Shown here one piece after another: positions 11,224 to 23,529 of a stretch of DNA of 64,000 nucleotides (positions are counted from its first letter, which is position 1; each line of letters opens with the position of its first letter). The DNA is taken from NCBI GenBank assembly GCA_945859605.1, contig OX243828.1, positions 19,527,381 through 19,591,380 on the forward strand, written 5' to 3'. The DNA is from Lumbricus rubellus (lineage: Eukaryota > Annelida > Clitellata > Crassiclitellata > Lumbricidae). Under the pieces are notes generated by a model. It was given only the letters and a program-made list of their open reading frames with translations. It had not been told where the DNA came from and ran no database searches. The translations under genes were made by a program, and so were the position numbers.

Positions 11224-11317
11224 AATACGACGCGCCTTTATTAGTGGCGGAATATGTAATTTGGGAAGCTACATTTTAAAAGGTGTGTAACTGGAACTGT
11301 GGATTCTATGTAGCAAT

Positions 11318-11425
11318 AATTGGATGGATGGATCCGATTTGACCAGGGTCTATGACAACAGAGGCCGTTACCCTGGACAGAAATTTGCTCGGCATATTAC
11401 AGCACTCATGAGCAAGATACTAGAC
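11318..11425 (+). repeat. 110-bp dispersed repeat, copy 1
   Basis: ggatccgatttgaccagggt through gacaacagaggccgttaccc to cagcactcatgagcaag. It recurs at 29512-29622 and, partly, at 49998-50085. Function unknown; all copies begin next to a ggatgg tract. Confidence 0.75.
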
Positions 11426-11453
11426 CAGTAATTATTGTAGCAATAATTCAATC

Positions 11454-11564
11454 CGCCTCTAAGTAGTTTCCTTAAAGGGACGCTATATAAGTTTCCGAAA
11501 GTAGCAATAATTCAATATTTCGGAAACTTATATAGCGTCCCTTTAAGGAAACTACTTAGAGGCG
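11454..11564. mobile_element. 111-bp hairpin MITE-like element
   Basis: Perfect 47-bp inverted repeat (11454-11500 with 11518-11564) around a 17-bp loop. The stem contains gacgctatataagtttccg. The loop repeats the 16 bp immediately left of the hairpin (gtagcaataattcaat at 11437-11452 and 11501-11516). The stem resembles the gcgctatata tail of local LINEs and SINEs, so it may be a head-to-head tail duplication. Confidence 0.8.
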
Positions 11565-11647
11565 ATCCCTACTTCAACGCGCCTAAAAAGAGCAGTTTAA
11601 AGTTTAGCCAGAAAGGACTCTGGCAGAGATGCATGGAGGATGTACCA

Positions 11648-11722
11648 ACACCACCACCACCACCACCACCACCACCACCACCACCACCACCCACCACCAC
11701 CCACCCACCACCACCACCACCA
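11648..11722. repeat. (CAC)n microsatellite
   Basis: Almost pure cac triplets. Confidence 0.95.
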
Positions 11723-11724
11723 TA

Positions 11725-11880
11725 CGGCTGCAATCAACGATTGCAGTAAGACACCTTTTAAATGCTTTCAATCTCAGCTATTTATACCAGCACACAATAT
11801 TTTTTACTTACATAATACATATGCCATTTCCTCAGAACTACAAAAATAATAATTAATTACGCCGAACTTCATCCCAAGAC
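11725..11880 (+). repeat. dispersed repeat, third copy of duplication-unit sequence
   Basis: cggctgcaatcaacgattgc, gcagtaagacacctt and atgctttcaatc match 16490-16560 (continuing at 19163) and 24505-24605. It is therefore an older interspersed family also contained in the large duplicated unit. 11880-12035 has nothing recognisable. Confidence 0.65.
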
Positions 11881-12034
11881 AATCATCTACAATACGAACG
11901 AGAGTGGATTGGATGTCAATAGTTTGATAAAATAATTATCTTGCATGAAAGAGCTCTGACGTCGACAAAAACAATGTCGTCTAGATCTCGCTGTTGCTGG
12001 AATTGAAATGAATGTCAACCAGGCCTATCTGGCA

Positions 12035-14060
12035 AGGTTTAGGCCTAGTTTATATCGACAGCTAGTATACATTGCCTTTCTGCTCCATTTCTTTCTCTTC
12101 TTAAGACTGTCTTATTCGACCGGGGTTGGACTGGGAGCGCTCCTGAGTAGCAATCTGGAAGGAGCGCTATATCAAATTCTCAGTAGATAAATAAATAATT
12201 GCAGATATGTTGAACTTTACTTAGACGAATTATAATATCCAATCAATCAATCAGAATTTATATAGCGCCTCTTCAATATAACCTACTTGGAGGCGCTCAA
12301 TTAATAGTAGGCTAGTGCTAGCTTCGGTTTAACGACACTGTGTGATAAAAAAAGACTAATAGCGACTCGGCGTCTCCTCCTCTTTCGTCCAGGCTTGAGA
12401 CTGGCACTTGGCGCTCTTAAAGCACGAACATTGGAGGGGTGGGGGGGGGTTATAAAGCCTGTCAATACTTTTTGCTCTGCTTCCCATTCGCTTTATTGGA
12501 CGTTATGGCTTATACATAGTTGAGGATTAACACGTGTTAAAGGTAACACGTTTTAAACGTAACCTTCGTTGTCCAGGCTTGGGACTGGCACTAGCAGAGT
12601 GCAGCCAATGGCGAAGTTAATTTGCCGCTAAATAGTGATACCGTAAAACCTGTTTCGTTTTGACATGATTGTGCACCTTTAAAACGAGTTCATTAGCACC
12701 TCTGCATGACTGCATCCCATCGAATTCGTTGGACGTTATGGCTTATATATAGCTGATGAAAAGCACGTTTTAAAGGTTTCTAATTACCTCCTGTTTTTTA
12801 ACCAATATTTAGCGATATCTTGCTAGTGTCATATTATTTACGAAGTGACTAGCGGACCTCCAAGCGGCCGTCGAATCTCAAATACTAGCGGACCGCCAGT
12901 CACGTGTAACCTGTCACATGACGAGTCTTGATTATTGAATATTGTTACAATGGCGGCAGTTACCGATAGTTGGTTTTATGTCGGACAAAAGTTTTCTTGT
13001 TTTAATGACTTATAAAATTACTAGAAACAGAGTAAGCAACCAATTTTTTTCGTGAGTGTTGGTTAGGTTCAGGTTAGGCGTCGTGAGGGTCGGTTAGGGT
13101 TAGTTTTAGGGTTTGTTTAGCCATTAGAAACTCTTGTGGATTGGTGTAAATAGAAAGCCTGGCGGCTTGCTAGTATTCAGTATTGGACGGCCGCCAGTCA
13201 TGTGACAGGTTACACGTGACTGGCGGTCCGCTAGTATTTGAGATTCGACGGCCGCTTGGAGGTCCGCTAGTCACAGCCTATTATTTAACATCGACATTTT
13301 CTTGCAAACATTTTCAACATAACTTTCTAGCGGCTACTTGGATGGAACGCAGTGGTTGATGATTTTTTGGCAAAATACCCGGATTGGTGTATACAGGAAG
13401 AAATTATTATGGACTGTTTTGCCGCACGTTTGGTAGGCCTATCTTGTTAGTCAAGCTGCGTTAACTTAGGCCTAGTAGGGAACACCGGGGCATAATTTCA
13501 ATTCGATTCAATACAAATTTATTGTACCCGACAATGCGAAAGATAATATAACAAGTGTCATGTATGGTTCACTCTGGTATACGCAGACTACCGCAGTAAG
13601 AAATAGTCTAAGAAATCAAGGTACGGGATAACAGGAATGCAAACCTGAATTTTAAAAAGGTCAGATTCAGCCTATAAAAGGCTAGAAAAGGCTAGATTGG
13701 TGGTTCTCTTTGCCGGCCATTAACGACATTGTTAGTTTCGCATTAATTACATGTAGTTTGTTTCTCAATTTAATGTGCTTCGAACGTGTAAATGGATGCT
13801 GCATGAATGTCACGCGGATTTGTCAAGTTTTTTTAATCAACGAAGATTTAAATGTAAGATTAATAAGAAGATTAAGAAGATTAATAACAATAATTATTAT
13901 TGTGATAGGAAAGATTTTTAACCTCGCTCTCCAGTTTCGTACAAACTTGACACAAATATTGCAAGGTGCTGCAATTCAAGTACTTAATCGCAAACGTTTA
14001 GTGACGAAATATGTAGTTTAGAAGGCACCATGTTAACGGTGTCTAACTGGAACATTGGGT
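12035..14060. repeat. older dispersed repeat, copy 2 (interrupted)
   Basis: Partner of 8265-11310. It contains a SINE-tail fragment (gggagcgctcctgagtag, about 12137-12185), a second tail in opposite orientation (atatagcgcctcttc, 12258 on), two internal copies of ccaggcttg.gactggca, and the foldback insertion at 12841-13278. No convincing gene. Confidence 0.6.
12841..13278 (+). mobile_element. foldback element with 78-bp perfect TIRs
   Basis: 12845-12922 is the exact reverse complement of 13197-13274 (starts gtgactagcggacc). The flanks carry tattattta at 12832-12840 and 13279-13287, a 9-bp duplication, leaving 4 unmatched bases at each end. The interior has the core cgtgagggtcggttaggg, gttagttttaggg and tttagccattagaaactc. 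No ORF. Architecture matches 9423-10050 and 55982-56183. Confidence 0.85.
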
Positions 14061-14700
14061 TTTATGCATAAATTCAGTCATTCCTTCGGAAACTTATAAT
14101 ATAGCGGCCCCATGGGCGGAGACTTAGGGGGGCAGCGGGGAACGGTACCCTCCAAAGTTTGTGGTGGGGGACGGAGATGCTTATATCTCCCCCCAATATT
14201 TCAGAAATATCATTATGAATTTCTACAGTGTTATCCACTTTGTATCCATAATGAGCAATTTTTCTTAACAGCTTAAAATATTACCATTACAGTTTGCAAA
14301 TTGAAAATATTTTAAGCAATGGGAGGAGACATTATTGAAGTCTTAAATGAGCACTGAACTCATGAATAGTTTTGTGAAGATGACTGTTTGGAAAGCTACA
14401 GTTACAATGTGGAAATCCGAAAAATTGTAAACAATTGGGTTGCAACACTCTGAAGTCGTAAATCATGAGTAGGCCTATCAACACTGAAACTGAAAAATGT
14501 TATTAAGAAGACAGCTTAAATTCCTACAATTATAATATGGAAATTCCAAAATTATAAACACTGTGGAGGAGACACTGGTAGAGATGCATGCAGTGTGTAG
14601 GCGCAGTTTTAAAAGAAAGGCCATTCCGGACCACTGGGTCAACCATATTATAGAAGACTCGATTTTTCATAGTTGTCAATACCAGTAAAAAAGGAATTAA
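14061..14700. other. no gene seen
   Basis: AT-rich sequence with short similarities to other copies of local repeats (ccttcggaaacttata near 14090). I see no gene, RNA or clear element. Confidence 0.5.
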
Positions 14701-14717
14701 TGTCCAGTACCGGAGTC

Positions 14718-14757
14718 CAACTACTACTACTACTACTATTGTCACTGCTGCTACAAC

Positions 14758-14789
<32 letters not shown>

Positions 14790-14935
14790 CTCCTACTACT
14801 GCTAATACTACTGCTGCTGCCGCTGTTGTTGTTGCTCCTACTACTGCTAAAACTACTACTTATAGGCCTACTACTGCTGTTGCTGTTGCCACTGCTGCTG
14901 CTATTACTACAACTACTACTTCTACTTCTATAGGC
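14718..14935. repeat. (CTA/CTG)n triplet repeat
   Basis: Mixed ctact/ctgctg triplets over about 220 bp. Leucine- or serine-rich frames are artefacts. Confidence 0.9.
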
Positions 14936-15191
14936 TAATGTGTAGTGTTTAGCATCGGAATGATGTTTCATGACGACCGTATAAACTTCATAATTTTTAT
15001 AACATCGTACGTACGGACGGGAAGCATTTTACTCCAAAGTCTAATGTCAAAGGCCGTTGTCGACGCAATATTCGACGGCTTTTTATTAGGCCTACATAGT
15101 ATAGTGAAAGCAAAGAATTTAAAGAATTTTGATCCGGTAGCATAAACGTTTAACAGTTTGACCATTCGTACGGCAGAATACTATAGGTATA

Positions 15192-16376
15192 TGTAGCGTG
15201 TACATTTTATCAAATTAACTATTGTCTGTTTATTTTAATTACACAATTATTGGTACCTAGTATAAGACAGATAATTACCAGTGGCATTAGTTAATTCAGT
15301 GGCTATATATAAAACTTAATTAATTCATGACGCTGAAGGTGGACGTGACGTAAGCTACCCTGACGTAATGCGACGTCGCTTAGCAACAACGAGGATGACA
15401 ACAAATGAGAGTAAAGGTTGGCGTCTTTAAAAAAAGAACCGTTGGATCAGTGGGAGAAACAAGGCCAACGGGAGAAGGTTTCGAGTTGTGGAGACCGGAT
15501 CGTAGGGTCGTAGCGAGAAGATTCGAGTCGTTTAGATCGAATCAGGAGGACTTCGAGTTGTCGTAGTCGTCAAGTGTAGTTGGGTTGTTATACCCATTGC
15601 GGACACTTCGTCGGACTGCGTGAGTCGAGTGGTTGTATTTGTAACGACTAGTTTAAGGTCGTTGTGCGTTGCTTGGAAAGTAGTAGCGATCGGTTGAGCT
15701 GCGGACTATGAACTGTGACTGTTGAATTAGAAAGAAGGAGTTATTCGTCTTCACCAGTCTTCACCGTTGTTTCAAAGGACTCAGAAAACTGCACGTCGTC
15801 GAGTACGGTCAGACTTTCCTATGTAACATTCGGAATAAAGGCAGGTTTCATCCAGCTAAATTTATGCTGGATATCCCTGTATTCGAACTGTTATCTACGG
15901 CAAGTTAACTCTGCGAGCAACAACTTGACAGCCGTCAAGTCAACGTCTTGATTGAGACAACCGTCAAGTCAACGTCTGTGTCGTCGGTGAAGTAGCGACT
16001 ACTGGAGCGAATCTACATATGCCGTCCAGCATCTCCGTCTTCCGTGTCTGAACTGTCCGTGGAGAATAACCAGTCAAACACAAGAGAAGAACTATCTGAA
16101 GAAGCAGATAAGACTTCAAAATAATATATTTTAATATAAGCATGCCACTGTAGGTAATATAGGAATTGTGAATTTGTATTTAATCTAACTTATCTTTATT
16201 TTAATATATTCACAAAAATCTACAAGATGCCTTTTGTCATGATGTTTGCTAGAATTGCAGTAAAAACCTTGATGTAATGTAATCCAAGTTCCCGATATTC
16301 ATAGTCATTATAAAAGTATTAGGCTGTCAGGGAAGACTATCGTAGGAAGTCCTATTTCTGCCAGTATAGTGCTACA
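15192..16376 (+). mobile_element. candidate solo LTR
   Basis: Copy B lacks this block: 24170-24195 runs straight from the left flank to the right flank. The block starts TGTAGC and ends GCTACA (TG...CA with a 6-bp inverted end, as in LTRs) and contains an aataaa signal near 15834. I could not find a convincing 4-6 bp target duplication, so a non-LTR origin remains possible. No substantial ORF. Confidence 0.4.
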
Positions 16377-16572
16377 AAATAGTCCGACTAGAGATCTACA
16401 TGATAGGCCTACATCTTCTGCAGAAAAATAAGGTCAAAATATCGACACAAATGACATTCACAAAATGCCGCTGAATATTAAACACGGCTGAAATCAATGA
16501 CTGCAGTAAGACACCTTTCAAATGCTTTCAATTTCAGCTATTATACCAACACAGTTGAACACACGCTATATT

Positions 16573-19148
16573 ATTGTTTCTTATAATGATAAATGACATA
16601 CCTGGTGAGGTAGATGGAGTACAAATGACCTTATTTGCTGATGACAGCTCCATTTATGCTAGCCATCGCAACCGTAGTAAATTGCAGAACAAAATTCAAT
16701 TGTCATTAGATACAATTAATGCTTGGTGCAATAAGAACGGTTTTAAAATTTCTATCAGTAAAACTATAGGAGTGTTATTTACTAAGAAACGCAGGCTATC
16801 AAACATTGACATAAAAATTGGGAGTGAACACATTAAAATTGAAAAAACAGTAAAATTTCTTGGGGTAATTTTTGATCACAGGTTGTCATGGAAACCACAT
16901 TTAGAATATGTTATTGCTAAGTGTAGAAATCGTATGAATCTTATGAGAGCAGTGTCTGGCCACCATTGGGGCGCTTCGAAAAAAGCCCTAATTCACATAT
17001 ATCGGGCCCTTATTAGATCAGTCATTGATTACGGGGATGCAGCTTTTTCTTCAGCACCTAAATCGTATCTAGATAAGTTATCATCTATTCAGACTGAAGC
17101 GCTTAGATTGTGCTGTGGCGCTGCCAAAGGAACTGCAGCCATAGCTCTTCAGAATGAGTGCGGTGAAATGCCTCTAGAAATGAGAAGATTGCAGAGTTCA
17201 CTAAAGTTGGGTGCTAAAGTTTTGGGAACTTCTGATCATCCGCTTGAATCTGCTTATAAATTACATTGGACGGATGAGTTCAGAACATCTGGTCAAAATA
17301 ACCAGTCCACTTACATAAGAACACATAGTTTTTTCTCCTCTCTTAATCTCCCCTTTCAATCCCCCACCTTTCCTACGACTCCATTTTGGTTAAATAATGA
17401 TATTGATGTCGATGTGAGTCTTCACAAAGAAATGAGTAAGAAATACGACAACCCTGAGCTTTTGCATCTTCTATCAGTGGAACATATAAATAAATATCCT
17501 ACTTTCACGCACATATATACAGATGGTTCAAAAGTAGATAATTTAGTCGCTGCAGCTTATACAATCCCTACCCTAAATTTAGACAAACAACTCCGTCTTT
17601 GTGACAACTCTAGCATATTTGCAGCTGAATTAACTGCTATTAAAGAAGTATTCTCCTGGATATCAGAAAATGAAGACCAAGACCTTAAAGACTTTGTTAT
17701 ATTTTCTGACTCTTTAAGTGTTCTGACGTCTATTAAGAATTCGTTTACAAAGTCCCGTCCAAACCTATTACAAGAAACAATAAGAATATTTAATCAAATT
17801 AAAATTAGTAAAGTGCTTTTGATCTGGATCCCCAGTCATGTAAATATATTAGGCAATGAGAGAGCGGATGCTTTAGCAAAGCAATCACTGACTATGCCAA
17901 TTATTAATTCAACAAACTATTTAGAATTGCAAGAAGTTGCTTCAATTGTAAAATTGCATGTAATTGAGAAGTGGCAGACATACTATGACAGTGTTCCCAA
18001 GGGCCATCACTATAAATATATATCTCCAGTTGTGAACACAAACTTGAAATTTACAGACCTTGATAGAAAGAAGGAGGTTCAAATTTCAAGATTAAGATTA
18101 GGCAAGGTAAATCTAAATGAAAGACTCTATATTATGAAAAAGCATGAAAATGGTCTTTGTAATTTATGTAAAGTCCCAGAGAACATAGATCATTTATTAT
18201 TAACTTGCAAAAAAGAAAATATCTCTACCACTTTAAGAGATTCCTGTGTTTCTTTTAAAGTAGACTTCAACATCAAGAATTTGCTTGATCGTGGTTATAT
18301 GCAAAGTGTTGTTTATAGGCTTATAAACCTGATAAATAAAGGAAAAATTGTATAATCTCCGTCATTTGTGGAACAGTGTGGAAATGTGCAAACACCATTT
18401 TAATCTAGGAAGCTTTATTTCTGAATGTTTGTTGTTATTTTTGATGTTGTTTGATTTTCTCGTAAATTGTGTGAGCTAAATTAAGAAATAGAACAAGATT
18501 CGTACGTTGGTTGATCTACAGATTTATAGAGACATTGAGTAACATATTAACAGTTTTGAAACATAGTTGTTCAGTATAACAAATATGATATAAAAAATTT
18601 AAGTTGTGTGACAATGTATTCAAAACTGATCATGCGTGTGTACTGTTGTGGTTTTGCTATTATTGATTGTCATGCAATTGTAACATGATTGTGTGGGAAT
18701 ATATTTTGTCGTCATTGCTTTTGTTACAGCAAAACTATATCTAATAGTAACCTGTTTAAGAATTTCTTTCAATGAAATGTAGAAGTTTTGAATCAAATTC
18801 GTATTAAGAATGGTAATCAAGAAAATTATGTGACATTTCTTGCATGTAAGCATGTGACAATTACTGCAGTATATAAATGAATTTCCTAAGCAAAGGTTTT
18901 AACATAACTTGAATTTTTGATGTTATTAACTGTTAACCATTTTGCTCTCAAGCAATGAACACTAATGACATTGAAAACTAATATTATGTTATAGCTATGG
19001 CAACGAACATTGATATTGTTATGACAACGTTATATGGTGTATTTTGAACGCCATAAATTCACTATTACTGTCCTGTATAAGCTGTAAATTGTCGTCAACG
19101 GCCTTAGATGCCATACGACGACGTTAAACTTTGGTTAAATAAAAAAAA
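16573..19148 (+). mobile_element. 5'-truncated I-type LINE with TSD
   Basis: Flanked by the 15-bp duplication aacacacgctatatt at 16558-16572 and 19149-19163. The element ends in a poly-A run after ggttaaat and begins mid-RT. It has a 3' UTR of about 800 bp. The final block (gccatacgacgacgttaaac) also ends the copy at 25291-26627, defining the family's 3' end. Confidence 0.9.
16586..18355 (+). pseudogene. reverse transcriptase C-terminus + RNase H (I-clade LINE)
   Basis: Open to the TAA at 18353-18355. It begins inside the RT palm: LFADDSSIYAS supplies the F/YADD catalytic box near the start, followed by the thumb (KFLGVIFDHRLSWKPHL). An RNase H domain follows from about residue 314: YTDGSK, AAELTAIKE, FSDSLSVLTS and HVNILGNERADALAK give the D-E-D-D set. 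A zinc-binding-type tail, CNLCKVPENIDHLLLTC, lies at about 527-543. RT followed by RNase H in a LINE points to the I/Outcast/Nimb group. Endonuclease and fingers are lost by truncation; the remaining 590 codons carry no stop, so the copy is fairly young. It cannot encode an active enzyme. Confidence 0.9.
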
Positions 19149-19484
19149 AACACACGCTATATTTTTAACTCACATGCCATCTCCTTTATCACTGAGATTC
19201 GAACTACAAAAATAGTTTCTGTAAATAGACTATAATTATTTCCCTAGTGTTCCATATGGCAGAAATTTTAACGTCATAAACACTTATGATATAGTGGCGC
19301 CAAACTTCATAATATAAAGAGAATTTACCTAATAATGTAAACATAAGTAAATTTTGACATAAGTAAATTTAGAGGCTAGCTGTAACTCTTGCATTTCCCT
19401 GGGTTGCATTTGCCTTCTCTGCTAAGGAGCTTGGTGTTACCTAATATTATTATTCACGCAATCTATATATATAAAAATGAAACT

Positions 19485-19855
19485 TTCCAATAGTTAGTAA
19501 TTCAATCACGCCCAAAGTTACGTACCGATTGTTGTGAAAATTTACCAAAACCTTCCATTCCAACAGCACCGTGTCTTAAGATTTTTTTCCCCCGAAAATA
19601 CCCAATATTTTTCACAAAAAGTGAACTTTGCAATACGTTCGACCGCCATTTGCAAATTCAACAAAACTGTCAGATTTCAGAAAGTCCCCAAACACAGCAG
19701 ACGAAACATCAATGAGTTCACGTGCTGTGACGTCATAAGCGAGTCGCAAAAAGGCCTTTCATCATTATTGGGCTCTATCATTGGGAGGGAGAGGGAAGGT
19801 CTTTTATGCCACAGCAAAGCGTGGCTGGGTACAGCTAGTATATCAATATATACTT
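19485..19855 (+). repeat. dispersed repeat ending in agctgtaccc-type terminus
   Basis: The same sequence lies in opposite orientation at 60898-61334 plus 62668-62705: tcacgcccaaagttacg, accaaaaccttccattcc, gtgaactttgcaata and ggtacagctagta. One end is tatatataaaaatgaaac. Class not recognised. Confidence 0.75.
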
Positions 19856-19943
19856 TGTCGTGATTGATACTGCCAATTGCATCAGCTCAGAGTAGCCTAT
19901 AGTAGCTCGTTCTCTGAGCATCTCCCCCCCCCCCTACCTAGAG

Positions 19944-20150
19944 TGGGGCGCGGTGGTGCAGTGAGTATGTTCATTGTCTTGAAGCTGGAGGGTTGTAGTT
20001 CAGATACACCTCAAACCACTCTGCAGGGACCCTGGGCAAGTCTTTCACCCGCAGTTGCTCAGCGCTTTGGCGTAAAACTCCGATGCAGTGTCCGCGCCTG
20101 TAAGTCGGGAGCGCTTCTGAGTAGGAATCTTGAAGGGGGTCATTATGACA
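19944..20150 (+). mobile_element. tRNA-derived SINE copy 1
   Basis: Starts tggggcgcggtggtg and continues with tgaagctgga, the block ctcagcgctttggcgtaaaa, and gggagcgcttctgagtag. The tail is diverged (gggggtcattatgaca). The B box is decayed. It is the most diverged long copy. Confidence 0.8.
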
Positions 20151-20227
20151 AGTGCACAATGCACATACATAACTAGTGCACATACATAACTAGTGCACAA
20201 ACATAACAAGTGCACATACATAACACA

Positions 20228-20400
20228 TACAGCGCTCCGTCTGGTGCTATAGCGGCCACACCACTTCGTTCCATGCGAAGTTAAAAACAGTATTGTCTAG
20301 CGGCTCTAGCCGTACATGGCTGGACTGCTAGCGCTTCTGAGTGTCGATCACCTTTAAGTGGCGCTATATGAAAAGGTCCTCAATTATTATAATAAGTATA
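20228..20400 (+). mobile_element. L2/CR1-type LINE 3' end fragment A
   Basis: cagcgctccgtctggtgc to agtggcgctatatgaaaagg. Same sequence as 24714-24865, where the C-terminal LINE coding is still recognisable. Confidence 0.65.
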
Positions 20401-21616
20401 CAATCATGCTTGATTTTACTGATTGATTTTGAACATGAAATTTAGCCAATGGGCCACCACGAATGTTAGGCCAACATAAAATTCCAGTTCGTAAATATCT
20501 TTATATTAAATTGCATTACATAAAAAAGACGGTGTTTAAGAGTAGCCTATCAGATGAGACTACAGTAGTCATTTATATTGATGATGAAGAAATGCTAGAA
20601 GTAATATAACCTTTTGACTGTTTGTACACTAACAACGACAGTCCCAAGCCTGGATGAAACACTACAGTAGTACTCAGTGTGTGTCTATAACAGGCCTACA
20701 TGTATTTCTATTATAATAATCGTTTCAAATTGCATTGAATCATACATTTTTGAGAATTCAAATAAATGTAGGGCTAATGAGCCTAATGAGGTCTAATAAG
20801 TAATTTATATAGCGCCGCTCATAGCCATGGCTATTCAGTAGCGATCCCCATGTGAAAACCCCAATAAAAATGGGTGACAACGAGATATGTGGATAGCGAT
20901 TCAGAGAGGAGATCCCCACGCAGAGTGGATGAAAGGGAATTCCATGAGGACGGCTCAGTGATGGAACAAGGATTGAGTTTGGGCAATAGTGAACATAAAG
21001 TAGAATATCAATTGCATGTTATAGGCCTACAAGACTTAGTATTGAGCATTTGTAACGAAAGTTTTTTAAACTTTGATAAAATGATTAAGAATCTCAAATA
21101 CATGTAGGCGTACATAAAAATATTCAAGGTTCTTTTTCTTACATTTAAATTAGGCTTACTTGTGCAAAATAATTGCCGTAAAATATTGCTTAGACCTATT
21201 AATAATTTTTGCACAAGATATTGCATGCAATACAAGTATCGATGACCTTTTTGGCTGTTATATTTTATGGTGTTTAGCAACAGATAGGCCTATTAGTGAA
21301 ATTGTAAAAATTCTATTACGACACCTTTAAATGGTGCATTTCAGATTATTTATATACTGGTTGCGTTGAAAATTAGTTTAGCTCTGATCCCTGCTAACTC
21401 ATTACATGTTATGAATTGCACGAACCTTTGATAGTACGACGAAGCCAAAATATGGAACAGAAAATTTGAAAAATGCTAGAATAAATGTAACCTTTTAACT
21501 GTCTGTACTCTCACAGCGCCAGTCCCAAGCCTGAATGAATTAGGAGGGCGACGTGATGATCTCTGTTATCACGCAGTATCGTTCTATTGAAACTACTGCC
21601 AAATCCCTATAGATAC

Positions 21617-23195
21617 AATCGTCGTCGTCGTGCCCGAGGAAGGCCGAGAAGAAGATGGATGGATGACGTGGAGGAGTGGACGGGGATGGCGATGGTGGAC
21701 TGCGTGAGGACCGCGAGGAACAGAGAGCAATGGAGGAGGATGACGTCGTCGACTCTGATCCCCGATCCGCAGCGCCATCCCCAGTCTTGCTCTTATTTCC
21801 CTGCCTCCATCTCCACTCTCCTCCACTATGGCTCCTAGGTATCGGAACGACTCCACCTGCTCCAAGGTTCCTCCATTACATGTGATCACTATCTTCTCTC
21901 GATTTCTGCTTACTACCATGACTTTTGTTTTCTTGATATTCATTTCCAGCCCATATTTCTTAGATGTTTCATTCACTTTGTCCATTAGTTGCTGGAGCGC
22001 TTCCTTTGATGTAGCGACGAGTCCGCGTATCTCAAGTTGTTTATTGTCCGTCCGCTTACCGTTACTCCGATCCAGCTAAGCAAATCCGCAGACTCTCTCA
22101 TCACCTTCTCTGAGTACCCGTTGAATGACAATGGTGATATCAGGCAGCCCTGCCTCACCCCCTTCCCAATCCTAAACCATTCTGTGGTTTCCTTGTCTAT
22201 GCGGACCGCTGCCTGCTGATTGTCGTACAGGCTTTTGAACACCTTCACTACTTGGCTGTCCACTCCCATTTCTTTTAGCACTGTCCAAAGTTTCCCATGC
22301 TTCACCGAGTCAAAAGCTTTCTTATAGTCTATGAAGGCTATATACAGAGGCGTTTGATGTTCTCTTGCTTTCTCAATGATGATTCGTAGATTGAAAATCT
22401 GATCTCTTGTGCCCACTCCCTTCCTGAATCCCATCTGTATACGTCTGATAGCTCCTCATCCGCCACCTTCTGCATCCTGCCAAGCAGAACTCTGAGCATT
22501 ATTTTGCTGGCATGGCTGATCAGGGCAATAGTTCTGTGCTCCTCACATTTTGTTGTTCCCTTAACTTTCGGAATCGCAACGAAGATTGACTTAATCCAGT
22601 CCTCAGGCCATTTCTCCGTTTCCAGTATCTTGTTGCATAGCTTGCAGAAAACCGCAGCAATCTCCTCGCTATCCACCTTCCATAATTTCGCCGGCAGTTC
22701 GTCGATTCCCGTTGCCTTTCCTTTTGGCAGCCTCCTGATTGCATCTCTGACTTCATCCACCAGTATCGGCGCTGTCCTCTCTCCGCTCCCCACTTCATCC
22801 CCCTCCATTTGTTCCCTCTCTTCTTCATCCTCCTCCCTGTCCCTGTATAGCTCTTCTGTATACTATCTCCATCTCGTTTTTATGCTCTCCATGTCCGACA
22901 GTAACCTTCCTTCTTCATCTGCAATATTCCTTTGTTTAGGCATCACGTTTGCCGGAGTTTCTTTATCACATCAAAAGCCACTTTTGTGTTTCCTCTATTC
23001 ATGCCATCTTCAATGTCCTCGCATTGCTTCTTCAACCATTCTTTTCTATCCATCCTGATATTTCTTTGTACTTCACTTTTTGCTTCTGCATACGCTCTCC
23101 TGCCTTCTTCATTTCTATCCTTCCCCGGTTTCAGATTTCTTCTTGTCTCTATCAACTTCAAGGTTTCCATTGTCATCCATGGCTTGTTCAATAGT
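21617..23195 (-). mobile_element. RTE/L1-like LINE, broken, 3' part inverted
   Basis: Copy B has an uninterrupted site (about 27772-27790), so this is an insertion. Minus-strand coding from 23191 gives a pre-RT linker (MNKPWMTMETLKLIETRRNL), then RT segments: KATGIDELPAKLWK, RTIALISHASKIMLR, then after a frameshift GFRKGVGTRDQIFNLR, YIAFIDYKKAFDSVKHGKLW, GVRQGCLISP and NNLRYADS (last catalytic D lost in a frameshift), then KLGLEMN-like KKYGLEMNIKKTKVMV and SFRYLGAIV. The C-terminal GRPRRRWMDDVEEWTGM and REQWRRM are instead encoded on the plus strand at about 21630-21730. At least two frameshifts are present; it is inactive. Confidence 0.8.
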
Positions 23196-23529
23196 AATCG
23201 TAATATCCAAACTTCTAAAGCGCCACTCGAAAGTCAAACGTAGGGCACAAGCTTATTCAGGAGCGCTGCATTGAGTCTTGAAAAGGGGTTGTCCGTAAGA
23301 GTATTCTAAAGCTGGTCCGGTCCTGATACCATAGGCTCAGATGGTGCAGCCGCAGAACAGACACTAAGGTGGGTGTCATCTTAAACGAGAATTGGAAGGT
23401 GGAGGATCAGATGAAACAGGGTAAGAGTTCTTGAAGATGTTTGACTTCAGTTTCAAATGAAAAGTCCGAAGTGTGATGAGTAGAGGAGTCTGAGGAAGGC
23501 GATGGTGTGTGATCAGTAATGCTATGAAC

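Larger units (their letters stand above)
8265..11310. repeat. older dispersed repeat, copy 1 (interrupted)
   Basis: Ordered blocks here recur at 12035-14060: ttatcgacagct, ccaggcgtgggactggca, gccgctaaatagtg, cattttcttgcaaaca, gtgcttcgaac, cactctccagcttc and gtgtaactgga. Later insertions interrupt this copy: the foldback element at 9423-10050 and the hAT at 10149-11223. It also contains an (ATTC)n run at about 9030-9086 followed by a SINE-tail fragment (tatatagcgcctcttcc, 9098 on). No coding content. Confidence 0.6.
15165..23521 (+). repeat. duplicated unit, copy A (about 2.2 kb plus insertions)
   Basis: Blocks align in order with copy B (24160-28130): cgtacggcagaatactat, gatctacatgatagg, gacattcac, acggctgaaatc, cagcgctccgtctggtg, gacggtgtttaagagtagcc, cagtcccaagcctg, gagggcgacg.gatgatctc, aaacttctaaagcgcc and aaagtccgaagtgtgatga. 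Copy A is expanded by the candidate LTR (15192-16376), an I-type LINE (16573-19148), a dispersed repeat (19485-19855), a SINE (19944-20150) and an RTE/L1-like LINE (21617-23195). Identity looks to be near 90 percent by eye. Confidence 0.8.
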
